From Oleiagrimonas sp963821885 (lineage in GTDB: Bacteria; Pseudomonadota; Gammaproteobacteria; Xanthomonadales; Rhodanobacteraceae): 64,000 nucleotides of DNA. Every line of letters starts with the position of its first letter. The stretch's first letter is position 1. The DNA lies in assembly GCA_963821885.1 (NCBI GenBank), contig CAWGFN010000005.1:248001-312000 (forward strand), in the 5' to 3' direction. Under the pieces are notes generated by a model. It was given only the letters and a program-made list of their open reading frames with translations. It did not search any database and had not been told where the DNA came from. Below are positions 24,613 through 34,534 of this stretch, one piece after another. Made by a program: the position numbers and the translations under genes.

Positions 24613-25809
24613 TCACCAACGATACACGCGCACGGCCTCGCCGGCGGGCAGGTCATCCGTGCCAGGCGGCAGCTCGACGAAGCCGTCGGTATGGGCGATG
24701 GCGGTGAAGTCGCCGGAGTTGCGGGTCGGTGCCGGCGCGGCCAGGATGCGACCGTCGTGACCGGCCTGCAGCCGCACGGGCATGAAACGGGTCAGTCGCG
24801 GGTGCGGCGCGACCGGGGCGGAAAGGCAGGCAAGGTCGTCCGCCAGGCGCAGGCCCTGGGCCGCGAGCAGGGCGGGGCGCAGGTAGCGCACCGTGCAGAC
24901 CAGCGAGGACACCGGGTTGCCGGGCAGGGCGAACACCGCCTGGTGCCGTGTGGTGGTGCCGAACCACATCGGCTTGCCGGGCTGCTGGGCGATGCGATGG
25001 AAAATCCGGCGCACGCCCAGCTTCGCCAGCGCGTCGGGCACGAAGTCGCGCTGGCCCATCGATACGCCGCCGGACAGGATCAGGAGATCGTGGACCTCCA
25101 GCAGCGCGCCCAGCGCGCGCCTGGTGGCATCGGCATCGTCGGACACGCGATGGACCTGGAACGATTCAAACCCGTGCAGGCGCAACGCCGCGCCGACGGC
25201 GGTGTCGTTGGAACCGCGGATGCTGCCCGCGCGCAGCGGCTCGTCGGCAGCCAGCAGTTCGTCGCCGGTCAGCACGAAGGCGATCGACGGCGTGGCCGCC
25301 ACCTCGACCTGGCCGTAGCCGTGAGCGGCCAACTGGGTCAGCTGTGCCGGGCCCAGTCGCGCGCCTGCTTCAAGCACGCCGGTGCCGGCCGTGCAGTCGC
25401 TGCCGCGCGCGTGGATGAACTGGCCGCGCTCGGGGCGGTAGCCATCCTCCAGGCTGAAGCGGTCGCCCTCGCGCCGCGTGCGTTCGACCGGAATCACGCA
25501 GTCGCAGCCCAGCGGCAGGACAGCGCCGGTGGCCACGATCACGCAGCTCTGGCTGTCCTCGACCGAAGCCGCGCCCGGCGCCATGCCGGCCATCTGCTCG
25601 CCGGTGCAGGCGAAGCCGTCCGGCAGCGTCTCGCTCCAGCGGATGGCGATGCCGTCCATGGTCACGCGGTCGAACGGCGGCTGGTCGGTCTCGGCGCGCA
25701 CCGGCTGGCGCAGGATGCGACCGGCGGCCGCGTCCAGCGACACGCGCACGCTGCCCAGCGGGGGCAGATGTTCGGCGATCAGGTTTTCGGCTTCGCGGAC
25801 GCTGATCAT
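24613..25809 (-). CDS. moeA: Molybdopterin molybdenumtransferase MoeA
   Basis: MoeA inserts molybdate into adenylated molybdopterin. The 398-residue product has the MoeA N-terminal domain (PPFDRVTMDGIAIRW), the MPT-binding core with TGDELL, ILSGGVSMGQRDFVPDAL and FALPGNPVSS, and the C-terminal beta-barrel domain. ATG 25809 (MISVREAENLI) is the family start. It lies 82 bases downstream of modC. Confidence 0.95.
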   Translation of the reverse strand: MISVREAENLIAEHLPPLGSVRVSLDAAAGRILRQPVRAETDQPPFDRVTMDGIAIRWSETLPDGFACTGEQMAGMAPGAASVEDSQSCVIVATGAVLPLGCDCVIPVERTRREGDRFSLEDGYRPERGQFIHARGSDCTAGTGVLEAGARLGPAQLTQLAAHGYGQVEVAATPSIAFVLTGDELLAADEPLRAGSIRGSNDTAVGAALRLHGFESFQVHRVSDDADATRRALGALLEVHDLLILSGGVSMGQRDFVPDALAKLGVRRIFHRIAQQPGKPMWFGTTTRHQAVFALPGNPVSSLVCTVRYLRPALLAAQGLRLADDLACLSAPVAPHPRLTRFMPVRLQAGHDGRILAAPAPTRNSGDFTAIAHTDGFVELPPGTDDLPAGEAVRVYRW

Positions 25810-25891
25810 GGACACGTTCCGTCGGCGCGATGGATAGACCGGGGAGTATGGGCGAGCAGCCGCGCGAGGGGCAAGCGCGCGCCGGCCGCCA

Positions 25892-26974
25892 TCACCCGCC
25901 GCCCAGGGCCACGGCCTTGACCTGGGCCCAGATTTCGCGGTCCGGCGCGAGGTCGAGGGCCTGGCATGAGCGGCGCGTGATGCGCGCCAGCAACAGGTTG
26001 CTTCCCACCTGCATCTGGACCATGCACTGCGAGGGATGATCGTCGTCGGTGATCGCGACGATGCGTCCGCGCAGCTGGTTGAGCGCGCTGGAATCCGGGT
26101 GGGGCTGTCGCGAGAGCACCACGTCGCGGGCGCCGATGCGACAGCGCATGCGACGACCGACGACACCGTCTCGGGTGGGCAGCAGCAGCAGGCCGCCGTC
26201 GAAGGTGATTTCGGCGAGATGCTCGTCGGCCAGGTGGCGGGTCACGCGGCCTTCGATCACGGTGCCCGCCGCCTCGCGCAGCGCCTCGGGCAGGTCCGGT
26301 CGCGCCAGGGTCTGCTGCAGGGCGCCCTGGGTCACCACGCGGCCGGCATCGAGGAGCACCAGATGGTCGGCCAGCCGCGCGACCTCGTCGATGGCGTGGG
26401 TGACGTAGAGCATCGGCACGGCCAGGCTGGCATGGAAGTCTTCCAGGCCCGTCAGCAGCGCTTCGCGTGCGCCGGCGTCGAGGCCCGACAGCGGTTCGTC
26501 GAACAGCAGCAGCGCCGGGTCGCGCAGCAGCGCGCGCACGATCGCCACGCGCTGGCGTTCGCCACCCGACAGCGCGCCGACCGGTCGCGTCAGCAGCGCG
26601 CCGACCCCGAAGCGGTCGATCAGGCCGTCGCGGTCCAGGTGCGCGGGCCGGCCGGCGCGTCGGAAGCCGTAATCGAGGTTGCCGGCGACCGTGCGGTGCG
26701 GGAACAGCTCCGCGCCCTGGTTCACGTAGCCGATGCGCCGGCGATGCGGCGGCACGAACACGCCGGTGGCGCTGTCCTGCCAGGTGCCGCCGTTGAAGGT
26801 GATTTGCCCGCGCGCCTCGGGTTCCAGTCCGGCGATCACGCGCAGCGCGCTGGTCTTGCCGGCGCCGGAGGCGCCGAACAGCACGCTGATGCCCCGCGCC
26901 GGCAGCGTCATGTCCAGGTCCAGCGCGGCCGCGCCACGCCGCCAGTGCAAGCGTGCGTGAAGGCCCTCAGTCAT
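25892..26974 (-). CDS. modC: Molybdate ABC transporter ATP-binding protein ModC
   Basis: ModC powers molybdate uptake. The 360-residue ATPase has Walker A GASGAGKT, signature LSGGERQR, Walker B LLLFDEPLSGLD and the switch His in YVTHAIDE. The C-terminal ~130 residues form a Mop/TOBE domain (residues ~230-355) that can bind molybdate and inhibit transport. It overlaps modB by eight bases. Confidence 0.94.
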   Translation of the reverse strand: MTEGLHARLHWRRGAAALDLDMTLPARGISVLFGASGAGKTSALRVIAGLEPEARGQITFNGGTWQDSATGVFVPPHRRRIGYVNQGAELFPHRTVAGNLDYGFRRAGRPAHLDRDGLIDRFGVGALLTRPVGALSGGERQRVAIVRALLRDPALLLFDEPLSGLDAGAREALLTGLEDFHASLAVPMLYVTHAIDEVARLADHLVLLDAGRVVTQGALQQTLARPDLPEALREAAGTVIEGRVTRHLADEHLAEITFDGGLLLLPTRDGVVGRRMRCRIGARDVVLSRQPHPDSSALNQLRGRIVAITDDDHPSQCMVQMQVGSNLLLARITRRSCQALDLAPDREIWAQVKAVALGGG

Positions 26975-27653
26975 GCGCGTGCCTGCGCGGACGCAACAGG
27001 GTCATCGCCAGCAGCGCCAGGAAGGCGATGGCCAGCAGCCACAGCGACAGCGCCTGGGCGCGGGCGTAGTCGCCGGCCTCGACGTAGTCGTAGATCTGCG
27101 TGGACAGGACGCGGGTGCGTCCGGGAATGTTGCCGCCGATCATCAGCACCACGCCGAATTCACCCACCGTGTGCGCGAAGCCGAGCACGCAGGCGGTCAG
27201 CACGCCGGGCCAGGCCATCGGCAGGGCCACGGTGAAGAAGCGGTCCAGCGGCCGCGCGCCGAGGCTGGCGGCGAGCTCCATGGGTCGACGTCCGATGGCG
27301 GCGAAGGCATCGTGCAGGGGCTGCACCACGAACGGCAGCGAATACAGCATCGAGGCCACCACCAGTCCACGGAAGGAGAACGGCAGCGGCGCCCAGCCCA
27401 GCGCCTGCAAAAGGTGGCCGACGGCGCCTTGCGGGCCGAGGATCAGCAGCAGGTAGAAGCCCAGCACGGTCGGCGGCAGCACGATGGGCAGGGTCACCAG
27501 CGCGGCGATCGGGCGCTGCCAGCGCGATCGGGTGCGTGCCAGCCACCAGGCCAGCGGCGTGCCCAGCACCAGCAGCAGCAGGGTCACCGTGGTCGCCAGG
27601 CGCGCGGTCAGCGCGAGGGTGTCCAGGTCCTGGGCGGAGAAAGGCAGCATCAC
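26967..27653 (-). CDS. modB: Molybdate ABC transporter permease ModB
   Basis: ModB is the inner-membrane channel subunit. The 228-residue protein has about five or six helices and the ABC permease EAA loop (ELAASLGARPLDRFFTVALP) that contacts ModC. Other family features are LPIVLPPTVLGFYLL and FAHTVGEFGVVLMIGG. It follows modA after seven bases. Confidence 0.94.
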   Translation of the reverse strand: MMLPFSAQDLDTLALTARLATTVTLLLLVLGTPLAWWLARTRSRWQRPIAALVTLPIVLPPTVLGFYLLLILGPQGAVGHLLQALGWAPLPFSFRGLVVASMLYSLPFVVQPLHDAFAAIGRRPMELAASLGARPLDRFFTVALPMAWPGVLTACVLGFAHTVGEFGVVLMIGGNIPGRTRVLSTQIYDYVEAGDYARAQALSLWLLAIAFLALLAMTLLRPRRHAHD

Positions 27654-27660
27654 CGCCGAC

Positions 27661-28431
27661 TCAATGCGCCGCGCCCGGCAGGCCGAAGCCGTAGCGGACG
27701 AACACGGCCTGGGCGCGCGGGGTCTGCACGAAGCGGGCGAAATCGTGCGCCAGCGGGTTGGCCGCGCCCTGGCGGGTGATCACGAAGCTCTGTCGCAGCG
27801 GCGGATACAACGTCTGCGGAATGGGCGCCATGCTGCCGGAACGCATGGCCGGGCCCAGCGCCAGGGCCTCGGCGATCAGGCCGACGCCGGCGTTGCCGCT
27901 GCGCGCCAGTTGCGCGGTCTGCGCGATGTTCTCGCCGTAGACCAGGCGCGGCTTGACCACGTCCCACACGCCGGCGGCCTTCAGCGCCTGCCGCGCGCGG
28001 TCGCCATACGGCGCGTGCAGCGGGTTGGCGATGGCGATGCGGCCAAAACGCGGTTGCGCCAGATCGGCCACGCGCACGCCGGTCAGGTCGATGCTTGCGC
28101 TCCACAGCACCAGCTTGCCGCGCGCATACACCGTGGCCGGGCCGTCGGTGAGCCCATCCCGCGCCAGCGCCTGCGCGTAGGCGCTGTTGGCGGAGAAGAA
28201 CAGGGCGAACGGCGCGCCCTGGCGCACCTGGGTTCGCAGGATGCCGGAGGAGCCGTAGGTGACATCGATGCGCGTCCCGGGGTGTTCGTCACGGTAGATC
28301 GCGACCAGGCGATCCATCACGTGATGCAGGTCGGCCGCAGCCGCGACCACCATGTGCCGCGACGGCGCCGCCGACGCGGTGAAGGACAGCACCAGACCCA
28401 GCAGCAACGACCAGCGGAGAGCGCGATGCAT
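27661..28431 (-). CDS. modA: Periplasmic molybdate-binding protein ModA
   Basis: ModA captures molybdate or tungstate in the periplasm. The 256-residue precursor has a signal peptide (about 1-21, ending ASA) and then VVAAAADLHHVMD, DVTYGSSGILRTQVRQGAP and LFFSANSAYAQAL, which form the oxyanion site. It is the first gene of the molybdenum block. No clear ModE operator was recognised in the ~110 bases between it and queD. Confidence 0.94.
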   Translation of the reverse strand: MHRALRWSLLLGLVLSFTASAAPSRHMVVAAAADLHHVMDRLVAIYRDEHPGTRIDVTYGSSGILRTQVRQGAPFALFFSANSAYAQALARDGLTDGPATVYARGKLVLWSASIDLTGVRVADLAQPRFGRIAIANPLHAPYGDRARQALKAAGVWDVVKPRLVYGENIAQTAQLARSGNAGVGLIAEALALGPAMRSGSMAPIPQTLYPPLRQSFVITRQGAANPLAHDFARFVQTPRAQAVFVRYGFGLPGAAH

Positions 28432-28528
28432 GGTTGTCCTCGTCAGTACCCGGTAAGGCGCAGTGTAGCGGGGACGCCGGCGCCGGGCGCGGGCAGGGTT
28501 TACCGCGCCGCGTCACGGGAAGCGGGGC

Positions 28529-28534
28529 TACAAT
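28529..28534 (+). promoter_or_regulatory. -10 box placing queD mRNA start at its ATG
   Basis: TACAAT ends eight bases before the queD ATG (28542), so transcription from it would begin at or next to the start codon. The -35 region is weak. Confidence 0.35.
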
Positions 28535-28541
28535 GCGCGCC

Positions 28542-28901
28542 ATGCAGATCTTCAAGGTATTCCACATCGAGGCGGCTCACCGCCTGCCCCACGTGCCCGA
28601 GGGGCACAAGTGCGCGCGCCTGCACGGCCATTCGTTCCGGGTCGAGGTGCACGTCGGCGGCGAGCCGGGCGAGCACACCGGCTGGATCATGGACTACGCC
28701 GACATCAAGGCGGCCTTCGCGCCGATCTTCGAGCAGCTCGACCACCACTATCTCAATGAGGTCGAGGGCCTGGACAACCCCACCAGCGAGCGCCTGGCGC
28801 AGTGGATCTTCGCCCGCCTGAAGCCCGCCCTGCCGGCGCTCGAGCGCATCGTCGTGCATGAAACCTGCACCGCCGGGGCCGTCTGCACGGGGACCGTCTG
28901 A
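28542..28901 (+). CDS. queD: 6-carboxytetrahydropterin synthase QueD
   Basis: QueD converts dihydroneopterin triphosphate to 6-carboxytetrahydropterin in queuosine synthesis. The 119-residue product has the zinc histidines in HIEAAHRLP and ARLHGHSF, the catalytic cysteine in KCARLHGHS, the DYADIKAAF segment and LDHHYLNE. ATG 28542 is preferred; the alternative at 28533 overlaps a -10 box. It is divergent from modA and just upstream of the atp operon. Confidence 0.94.
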   Translation: MQIFKVFHIEAAHRLPHVPEGHKCARLHGHSFRVEVHVGGEPGEHTGWIMDYADIKAAFAPIFEQLDHHYLNEVEGLDNPTSERLAQWIFARLKPALPALERIVVHETCTAGAVCTGTV

Positions 28902-28963
28902 GGCGCCCCGGCCCGGGTCCGGTTTTCCCCGGCCTGGGGAGGCATTTTTCGACTGTTGACGGC

Positions 28964-28993
28964 TTGTGGCGCACTTTGGGCGCCTGCTATACT
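28964..28993 (+). promoter_or_regulatory. Promoter of the atp operon
   Basis: TTGTGG (28964-28969) and TATACT (28988-28993) are 18 bases apart, 70 bases before atpI. A TTGACG just upstream (28956-28961) is too far from this -10 box (26 bases) but could give an alternative contact. No other good promoter lies between queD and atpI. Confidence 0.65.
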
Positions 28994-29063
28994 TTTTTAA
29001 CTTAGACCGTGGCCTGGTGACGCACGGGCCGCGCCTGTGTGTGCGGCCATCCAGGAGAACCGC

Positions 29064-29426
29064 GTGCTTAACAGCCTCGCCGCCGGTCGCCGCCTCGCTC
29101 TGCGCCTTGTTTTCTGGCAACTGGGCTTGGCTGTGACGGTGGGTCTCATCTTTCTGATCCAGGGACGGCGGGCAGCGCTCGCCGCCTTTGGGAGCGCGCT
29201 GGCAGTGGCGCTCGGCAATGCGCTGGTGGCAGCGCGGGCCTTCGGTCAGGGTGGGGCGGGCGTGGCTCTAGCGCGGCTGATCCTGGCGACGCTGCTGAAG
29301 TGGGCCGTGGTCTTCACGGGGTTGTACGTGGTGCTGGTGCGCTGGCAATTGCCGCCGGTGCCTGCCATAGCGGGACTGATCGTGGCCGTGCTGGTCAATC
29401 TGTTCGCGCTTCGATTCAAGCAATAA
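29064..29426 (+). CDS. atpI: ATP synthase subunit I (AtpI)
   Basis: AtpI is a small membrane protein that helps assemble the c-ring. The product (120 aa from GTG 29064) has four hydrophobic helices and the family segments LALRLVFWQLG and LKWAVVFTGLYVVL. The GTG follows a perfect AGGAG at seven bases, so it is preferred over the in-frame ATG at 29037. It is first in the operon, four bases before atpB. Confidence 0.88.
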   Translation: MLNSLAAGRRLALRLVFWQLGLAVTVGLIFLIQGRRAALAAFGSALAVALGNALVAARAFGQGGAGVALARLILATLLKWAVVFTGLYVVLVRWQLPPVPAIAGLIVAVLVNLFALRFKQ

Positions 29427-29430
29427 GGCG

Positions 29431-30255
29431 ATGGGACTGAACATGTTGGCGAATGCGCCCGAAGGTGGATTCACCGGATATATCCAGCACCACATGCAGT
29501 TCTGGAACTGGCCCCACGTGGCACCGGGCGGTTTCTGGAGCTGGTCGGTGCACGTGGACTCGATCCTGGTCTCGCTGGTACTCGGCGTGCTGTTCAGCGC
29601 CTGGTTCTGGACCAAGGCGCGCAAGGCCACGCCGGGCGTGCCGGGCAAGGGCCAGGCCTTCGTCGAGCTGGTGCTGGAGTTCGTCGATGGCCAGGTCAAG
29701 GACGTCTTCCACGGCGACCGCCGCATCCTCGGCCCGCTGGCCATGACGATCTTCGTCTGGGTGTTCCTGATGAACTTCATGGATCTGCTGCCGGTCGACC
29801 TGCTGCCGATCATCGCCGAGCACTCGGGCGCCGGCCATTTCCGCGCCGTGCCGACCGCCGACCTCAACGTCACCTTCGCGATGTCGATCACCGTGCTGGT
29901 CCTGGTGGTCTTCTACAGCTTCAAGGCCAAGGGCGCCGGCGGCTACATGAAGGAGCTGTTCACGGCGCCGTTCGGCCCGTGGCTGGCGCCGTTCAACATC
30001 CTGCTCAACATCGTCGAGCTGCTGTCCAAGCCGGTCAGCCTGTCGATGCGACTGTTCGGCAACATGTACGCGGGCGAGATGGTGTTCATGCTGATCGCCG
30101 GCCTGTTCAGCGCCGGCAGCTGGCTGCTGTACGGCTTCGGCATCGTCGGCTACACCGCCTGGGGCATCTTCCACATCCTGATCATCTCGATCCAGGCCTT
30201 CATTTTCATGGTGTTGACCGTGGTGTACATCTCCATGGCCCACGATCACCACTGA
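29431..30255 (+). CDS. atpB: ATP synthase F0 subunit a
   Basis: Subunit a forms the proton half-channels next to the c-ring. The 274-residue protein has five to six helices. The essential arginine is in SLSMRLFGNMYAGEMVF, and the C-terminal QAFIFMVLTVVYISMA helix carries the conserved Gln. The second ATG (29443) is a possible alternative start. Confidence 0.95.
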   Translation: MGLNMLANAPEGGFTGYIQHHMQFWNWPHVAPGGFWSWSVHVDSILVSLVLGVLFSAWFWTKARKATPGVPGKGQAFVELVLEFVDGQVKDVFHGDRRILGPLAMTIFVWVFLMNFMDLLPVDLLPIIAEHSGAGHFRAVPTADLNVTFAMSITVLVLVVFYSFKAKGAGGYMKELFTAPFGPWLAPFNILLNIVELLSKPVSLSMRLFGNMYAGEMVFMLIAGLFSAGSWLLYGFGIVGYTAWGIFHILIISIQAFIFMVLTVVYISMAHDHH

Positions 30256-30306
30256 GCATTTCGTTTCATCTTTCAACTACACGAAGCTTTTCTTCAGGAG
30301 AACATC

Positions 30307-30597
30307 ATGGAGCACATCGCCAGCCTTCTCGCCCAGGTGCAGGGTCTTACCGGCATCGGCATCGGTCTCATCATCGGCCTCGGCGCGCTGGGTGCCTGTA
30401 TCGGCATCGGCGTGATGGGTTCGAAGTTCCTCGAGTCCGCCGCGCGCCAGCCGGAGCTCAAGCCCATGCTGCAGGGTTCCATGTTCCTGCTGGCCGGCCT
30501 GATCGACGCCGCGTTCCTGATCGGTGTGGCCCTGGCCATGCTGCTGGCGTTCGCCAACCCGCTGCTGTCCAGCGCCCTGTCGCACCTGCCCAAGTAA
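30307..30597 (+). CDS. atpE: ATP synthase F0 subunit c
   Basis: The proteolipid forms the rotating c-ring. The 96-residue hairpin of two helices carries the polar loop ESAARQPELKP and the proton-binding carboxylate Asp67 in LAGLIDAAFLIGV. Having Asp rather than Glu and no Na-binding Gln/Ser set points to a proton-driven enzyme. It has a strong AGGAG site, as expected for the most abundant subunit. Confidence 0.96.
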   Translation: MEHIASLLAQVQGLTGIGIGLIIGLGALGACIGIGVMGSKFLESAARQPELKPMLQGSMFLLAGLIDAAFLIGVALAMLLAFANPLLSSALSHLPK

Positions 30598-30609
30598 GGG
30601 CCCAGGGCC

Positions 30610-30637
30610 ATGCGGCGTCGCCACGGCGACGCCGCAT
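30610..30637 (+). promoter_or_regulatory. Strong intercistronic hairpin atpE-atpF
   Basis: Bases 30610-30622 and 30625-30637 are exact reverse complements (13 bp around AC), making a very stable RNA stem in the ~100-base atpE-atpF spacer. There is no T run, so it is not an intrinsic terminator. A role in protecting atpE mRNA or slowing read-through is inferred. Confidence 0.6.
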
Positions 30638-30699
30638 AGCCGGCACGTGCGCCGTGGCGCACCGATTCACGATTTTCCTTACCCACAGGTAGCGCAGCG

Positions 30700-31170
30700 A
30701 TGGAATTCAACGCGACCCTGATCGGCGAAATGATCGCTTTCGCCATCCTGATCTGGTTCAGCGTCCAGTTCATCTGGCCGCACATCAACAATGCGATCGA
30801 GGAACGGCAGAAGAAGATTGCCGACGGCCTGGCCGCTGCCGAAAAGGCACGCGCCGAGCTGAAGGACGCCGATGCCCGCGTCGCCGACGAGATCAAGAAG
30901 GCCCGCGTGCAGGCCTCCGAGATCATCGACAAGGCGCAGCAGCAGGCCAATCAGATCCTCGACAAGGCCCGTGCCGACGCCGTCGCCGAGATCAACCGGC
31001 AGAAGGCCATGGCCGAGGAAGAGATCGCTTCCATGGCCGAGCGTGCCCGCGTGGAACTGCGCGAGCAGGTTGGCAAGCTGGCCGTGATGGGCGCCGAGAA
31101 GATCGTCCAGCGCGAGATCGACGCCGGCGTGCACAAGGCGCTGCTCGACCAGCTGGCGGCGGACATCTGA
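30700..31170 (+). CDS. atpF: ATP synthase F0 subunit b
   Basis: Subunit b is the stator stalk linking subunit a to F1. The 156-residue protein has one N-terminal membrane helix (AFAILIWFSVQFIWPHI) and then a long charged right-handed coiled coil of Ala, Glu and Lys. Length and order match bacterial AtpF. Its last base is the first base of atpH. Confidence 0.96.
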   Translation: MEFNATLIGEMIAFAILIWFSVQFIWPHINNAIEERQKKIADGLAAAEKARAELKDADARVADEIKKARVQASEIIDKAQQQANQILDKARADAVAEINRQKAMAEEEIASMAERARVELREQVGKLAVMGAEKIVQREIDAGVHKALLDQLAADI

Positions 31171-31700
31171 TGGAAGCGCTCACGCTCGCCCGTCCCTACG
31201 CCCGTGCCGCCTTCGAGCTGGCGCGGGACAACGGCACGCTGAACGAGTGGTCGCAGGCGCTGGCCTTCGCCGCCGCCGTGTCCGCCGATCCGCGCATCGC
31301 CGCCCTGCGCAGCGACCCGCGGGTCGAGGACGCGCAGCTGGTGGCCATGCACCTGCCGGCCGACGTCGGCGCGGACACGCCGCTGGCGCGCTTCCTGTCC
31401 GAGCTGGCCGCGCATGGCCGGCTGCAGCTGCTGCCCGAGGTGCGCGCGCTGTTCGACGCCCTCAAGCGTGAATCGGAATCGGTACTCAAGGTCCGCGTGA
31501 CCAGCGCCATCGCGCTGGATGCCGCGCAGACCGAACAGCTCAAGGCTTCGCTGAAGCGCCGCTACCAGCGCGACATCGACATCGCCGCCGAGGTCGACCC
31601 CGCCCTTCTGGGTGGTGTGGTCATCGACACCGGCGAGCAGGTGATCGACGGTTCCGCGCGCGGTCGCCTGCAGCGACTGGCCTCCGCCCTGACCCATTAA
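31170..31700 (+). CDS. atpH: ATP synthase F1 subunit delta
   Basis: Delta (OSCP) joins the b stalk to the top of the alpha-beta hexamer. The 176-residue protein has the N-terminal helical domain beginning LARPYARAAFELA and the C-terminal GGVVIDTGEQVIDGSARGRLQRL. It overlaps atpF by one base. Confidence 0.95.
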   Translation: MEALTLARPYARAAFELARDNGTLNEWSQALAFAAAVSADPRIAALRSDPRVEDAQLVAMHLPADVGADTPLARFLSELAAHGRLQLLPEVRALFDALKRESESVLKVRVTSAIALDAAQTEQLKASLKRRYQRDIDIAAEVDPALLGGVVIDTGEQVIDGSARGRLQRLASALTH

Positions 31701-31727
31701 AAGCATCGAGATCGCCGGGATACAACT

Positions 31728-33275
<1,548 letters not shown>

Positions 33276-33281
33276 AAGAGC

Positions 33282-33419
33282 CGGGACTCGGGACCCGGGA
33301 CCCGGGACTCGCCGAAGGCAGGGTCTCGTGGCCAGGGGACCGAAGTCCGCACAGATGAAAACGACACGGGTCCGGGACCCGGTTTTTCACGGGTCCCGGG
33401 TCCCGGGTCCCGAGTCCCG
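33282..33419. repeat. Long GGGACYCGGGAC inverted repeat in atpA-atpG spacer
   Basis: A 27-base left arm (33282-33308) is an exact reverse complement of the right arm (33393-33419). Each arm is built of GGGACTC/GGGACCC units, and an inner palindrome (GGGTCCGGGACCC) lies just before the right arm. The left arm starts six bases after the atpA stop and the right arm ends 11 bases before atpG, so the fold would bring the two cistrons together and may hold the atpG ribosome site near a stem base. Confidence 0.85.
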
Positions 33420-33430
33420 AGGTAAGGAAA

Positions 33431-34351
33431 ATGGCAAGCGGACGCGAAATCAAAACCAAGATCAAGAGCACGCAGAACATGCGCAAGGTGACGCGTGCGC
33501 TCGAGATGGTCTCGGCCTCCAAGATCCGCAAGGCGCAGGACCGCATGCGGGCCTCGCGTCCGTACGCCAAGGCCATGCGACACGTCATCGCGCACGTGGC
33601 CGCGGCCAGCACCGAGGTCAAGCATCCGTTCCTGGTCGAGCGCGAGCGCGTGGCCCGCGTCGGTTATGTCGTGGTCGCCACCGACCGCGGCCTGTGCGGC
33701 GGCCTCAATTCCAACCTGTTCCGCCGCACGCTGGCCGAGATCCGCGACTGGCAGGCCAAGGGCGTGGAAGTGGACATGGTCGTGATCGGCCAGAAGGCGG
33801 TGCAGTTCTTCCGTCGCATCAAGTCCATCAACCTGCTGGGCACGGCCACCCACCTGGGCGAGCGTCCGCGCATGGAGCAGCTGGTCGGCGTGATCAAGGT
33901 CATGCTCGACGCCTACACGGCCGGCACCGTCGACCGCGTGATCCTCGGCTACAACGATTTCGTCAACACCATGGTGCAGAAGCCGCGCCTGGACGCGTTG
34001 CTGCCGCTGCCGGTGGCCGCCGAGCAGATCGTCAAGCAGGCGAAGGAAGGCGAAGGCGATACCGTGGTCGCCCTCGACATGAAGCGCGAGCATGACTGGG
34101 ACTACATCTACGAGCCGGGCGCCGAGGACGTGCTCGCGCACGTGATGACGCGCTACGTCGAGTCGCTGGTCTACCAGGCTACGCTGGAGAACCTGGCCAG
34201 CGAACACGCCGCGCGCATGGTCGCCATGAAGAGCGCCTCGGACAACGCCAACAAGGTGATCGACGAGCTGACGCTGGTCTACAACAAGGCGCGCCAGGCG
34301 GCGATCACGCAGGAAATTTCGGAAATCGTGGGTGGCGCGGCGGCGGTTTGA
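33431..34351 (+). CDS. atpG: ATP synthase F1 subunit gamma
   Basis: Gamma is the central rotor shaft. The 306-residue product begins ASGREIKTKIKSTQNMRKVT, carries the family motif TDRGLCGGLNSNLFR and ends with the conserved long helix (ARMVAMKSASDNANKVIDEL). It is slightly longer than the usual ~287 residues, in the region before the last helix, as in other members of this bacterial group. Confidence 0.96.
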   Translation: MASGREIKTKIKSTQNMRKVTRALEMVSASKIRKAQDRMRASRPYAKAMRHVIAHVAAASTEVKHPFLVERERVARVGYVVVATDRGLCGGLNSNLFRRTLAEIRDWQAKGVEVDMVVIGQKAVQFFRRIKSINLLGTATHLGERPRMEQLVGVIKVMLDAYTAGTVDRVILGYNDFVNTMVQKPRLDALLPLPVAAEQIVKQAKEGEGDTVVALDMKREHDWDYIYEPGAEDVLAHVMTRYVESLVYQATLENLASEHAARMVAMKSASDNANKVIDELTLVYNKARQAAITQEISEIVGGAAAV

Positions 34352-34416
34352 TTCGGCGCTGCGCTCGCCGCAGGGTTGAGCGGAGCGGTGGCTTGAAGTT
34401 GCGAGTGTTTATTTAA

Positions 34417-34434
34417 GCAATCATCCATGATTGC
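34417..34434 (+). promoter_or_regulatory. Hairpin in AT-rich atpG-atpD spacer
   Basis: GCAATCA and TGATTGC form a perfect 7-bp stem around TCCA in a spacer much richer in A and T than the rest of the operon. The stem covers the start codon of the 28-codon open frame that follows. Confidence 0.5.
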
Positions 34435-34513
34435 GAAGATCAAAAAGCTGCCATCCGTGGCCGCACTGTTCGAAAAGCGACGTTCTTTTGGCGCTTACAT
34501 CAAATTCGATTAG
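34427..34513 (+). CDS. Possible 28-residue peptide between atpG and atpD
   Basis: ATG 34427 opens 28 codons ending TAG 34511, 21 bases before atpD. The product begins MIAKIKKLPSVAALFEKRR: basic, with no membrane segment. There is no clear ribosome-binding site and its start lies in a hairpin. I recognise no family. It may be a regulatory leader or simply chance, and is listed because it fills most of the spacer. Confidence 0.25.
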   Translation: MIAKIKKLPSVAALFEKRRSFGAYIKFD

Positions 34514-34534
34514 AGAGTTACTTGGAGCATATCC

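Noticed and set aside
33282..33419. Repeated GGGACTCGGGAC units as a CRISPR array
   Set aside because: Units are contiguous, inverted and without unique spacers, and no cas genes are near.
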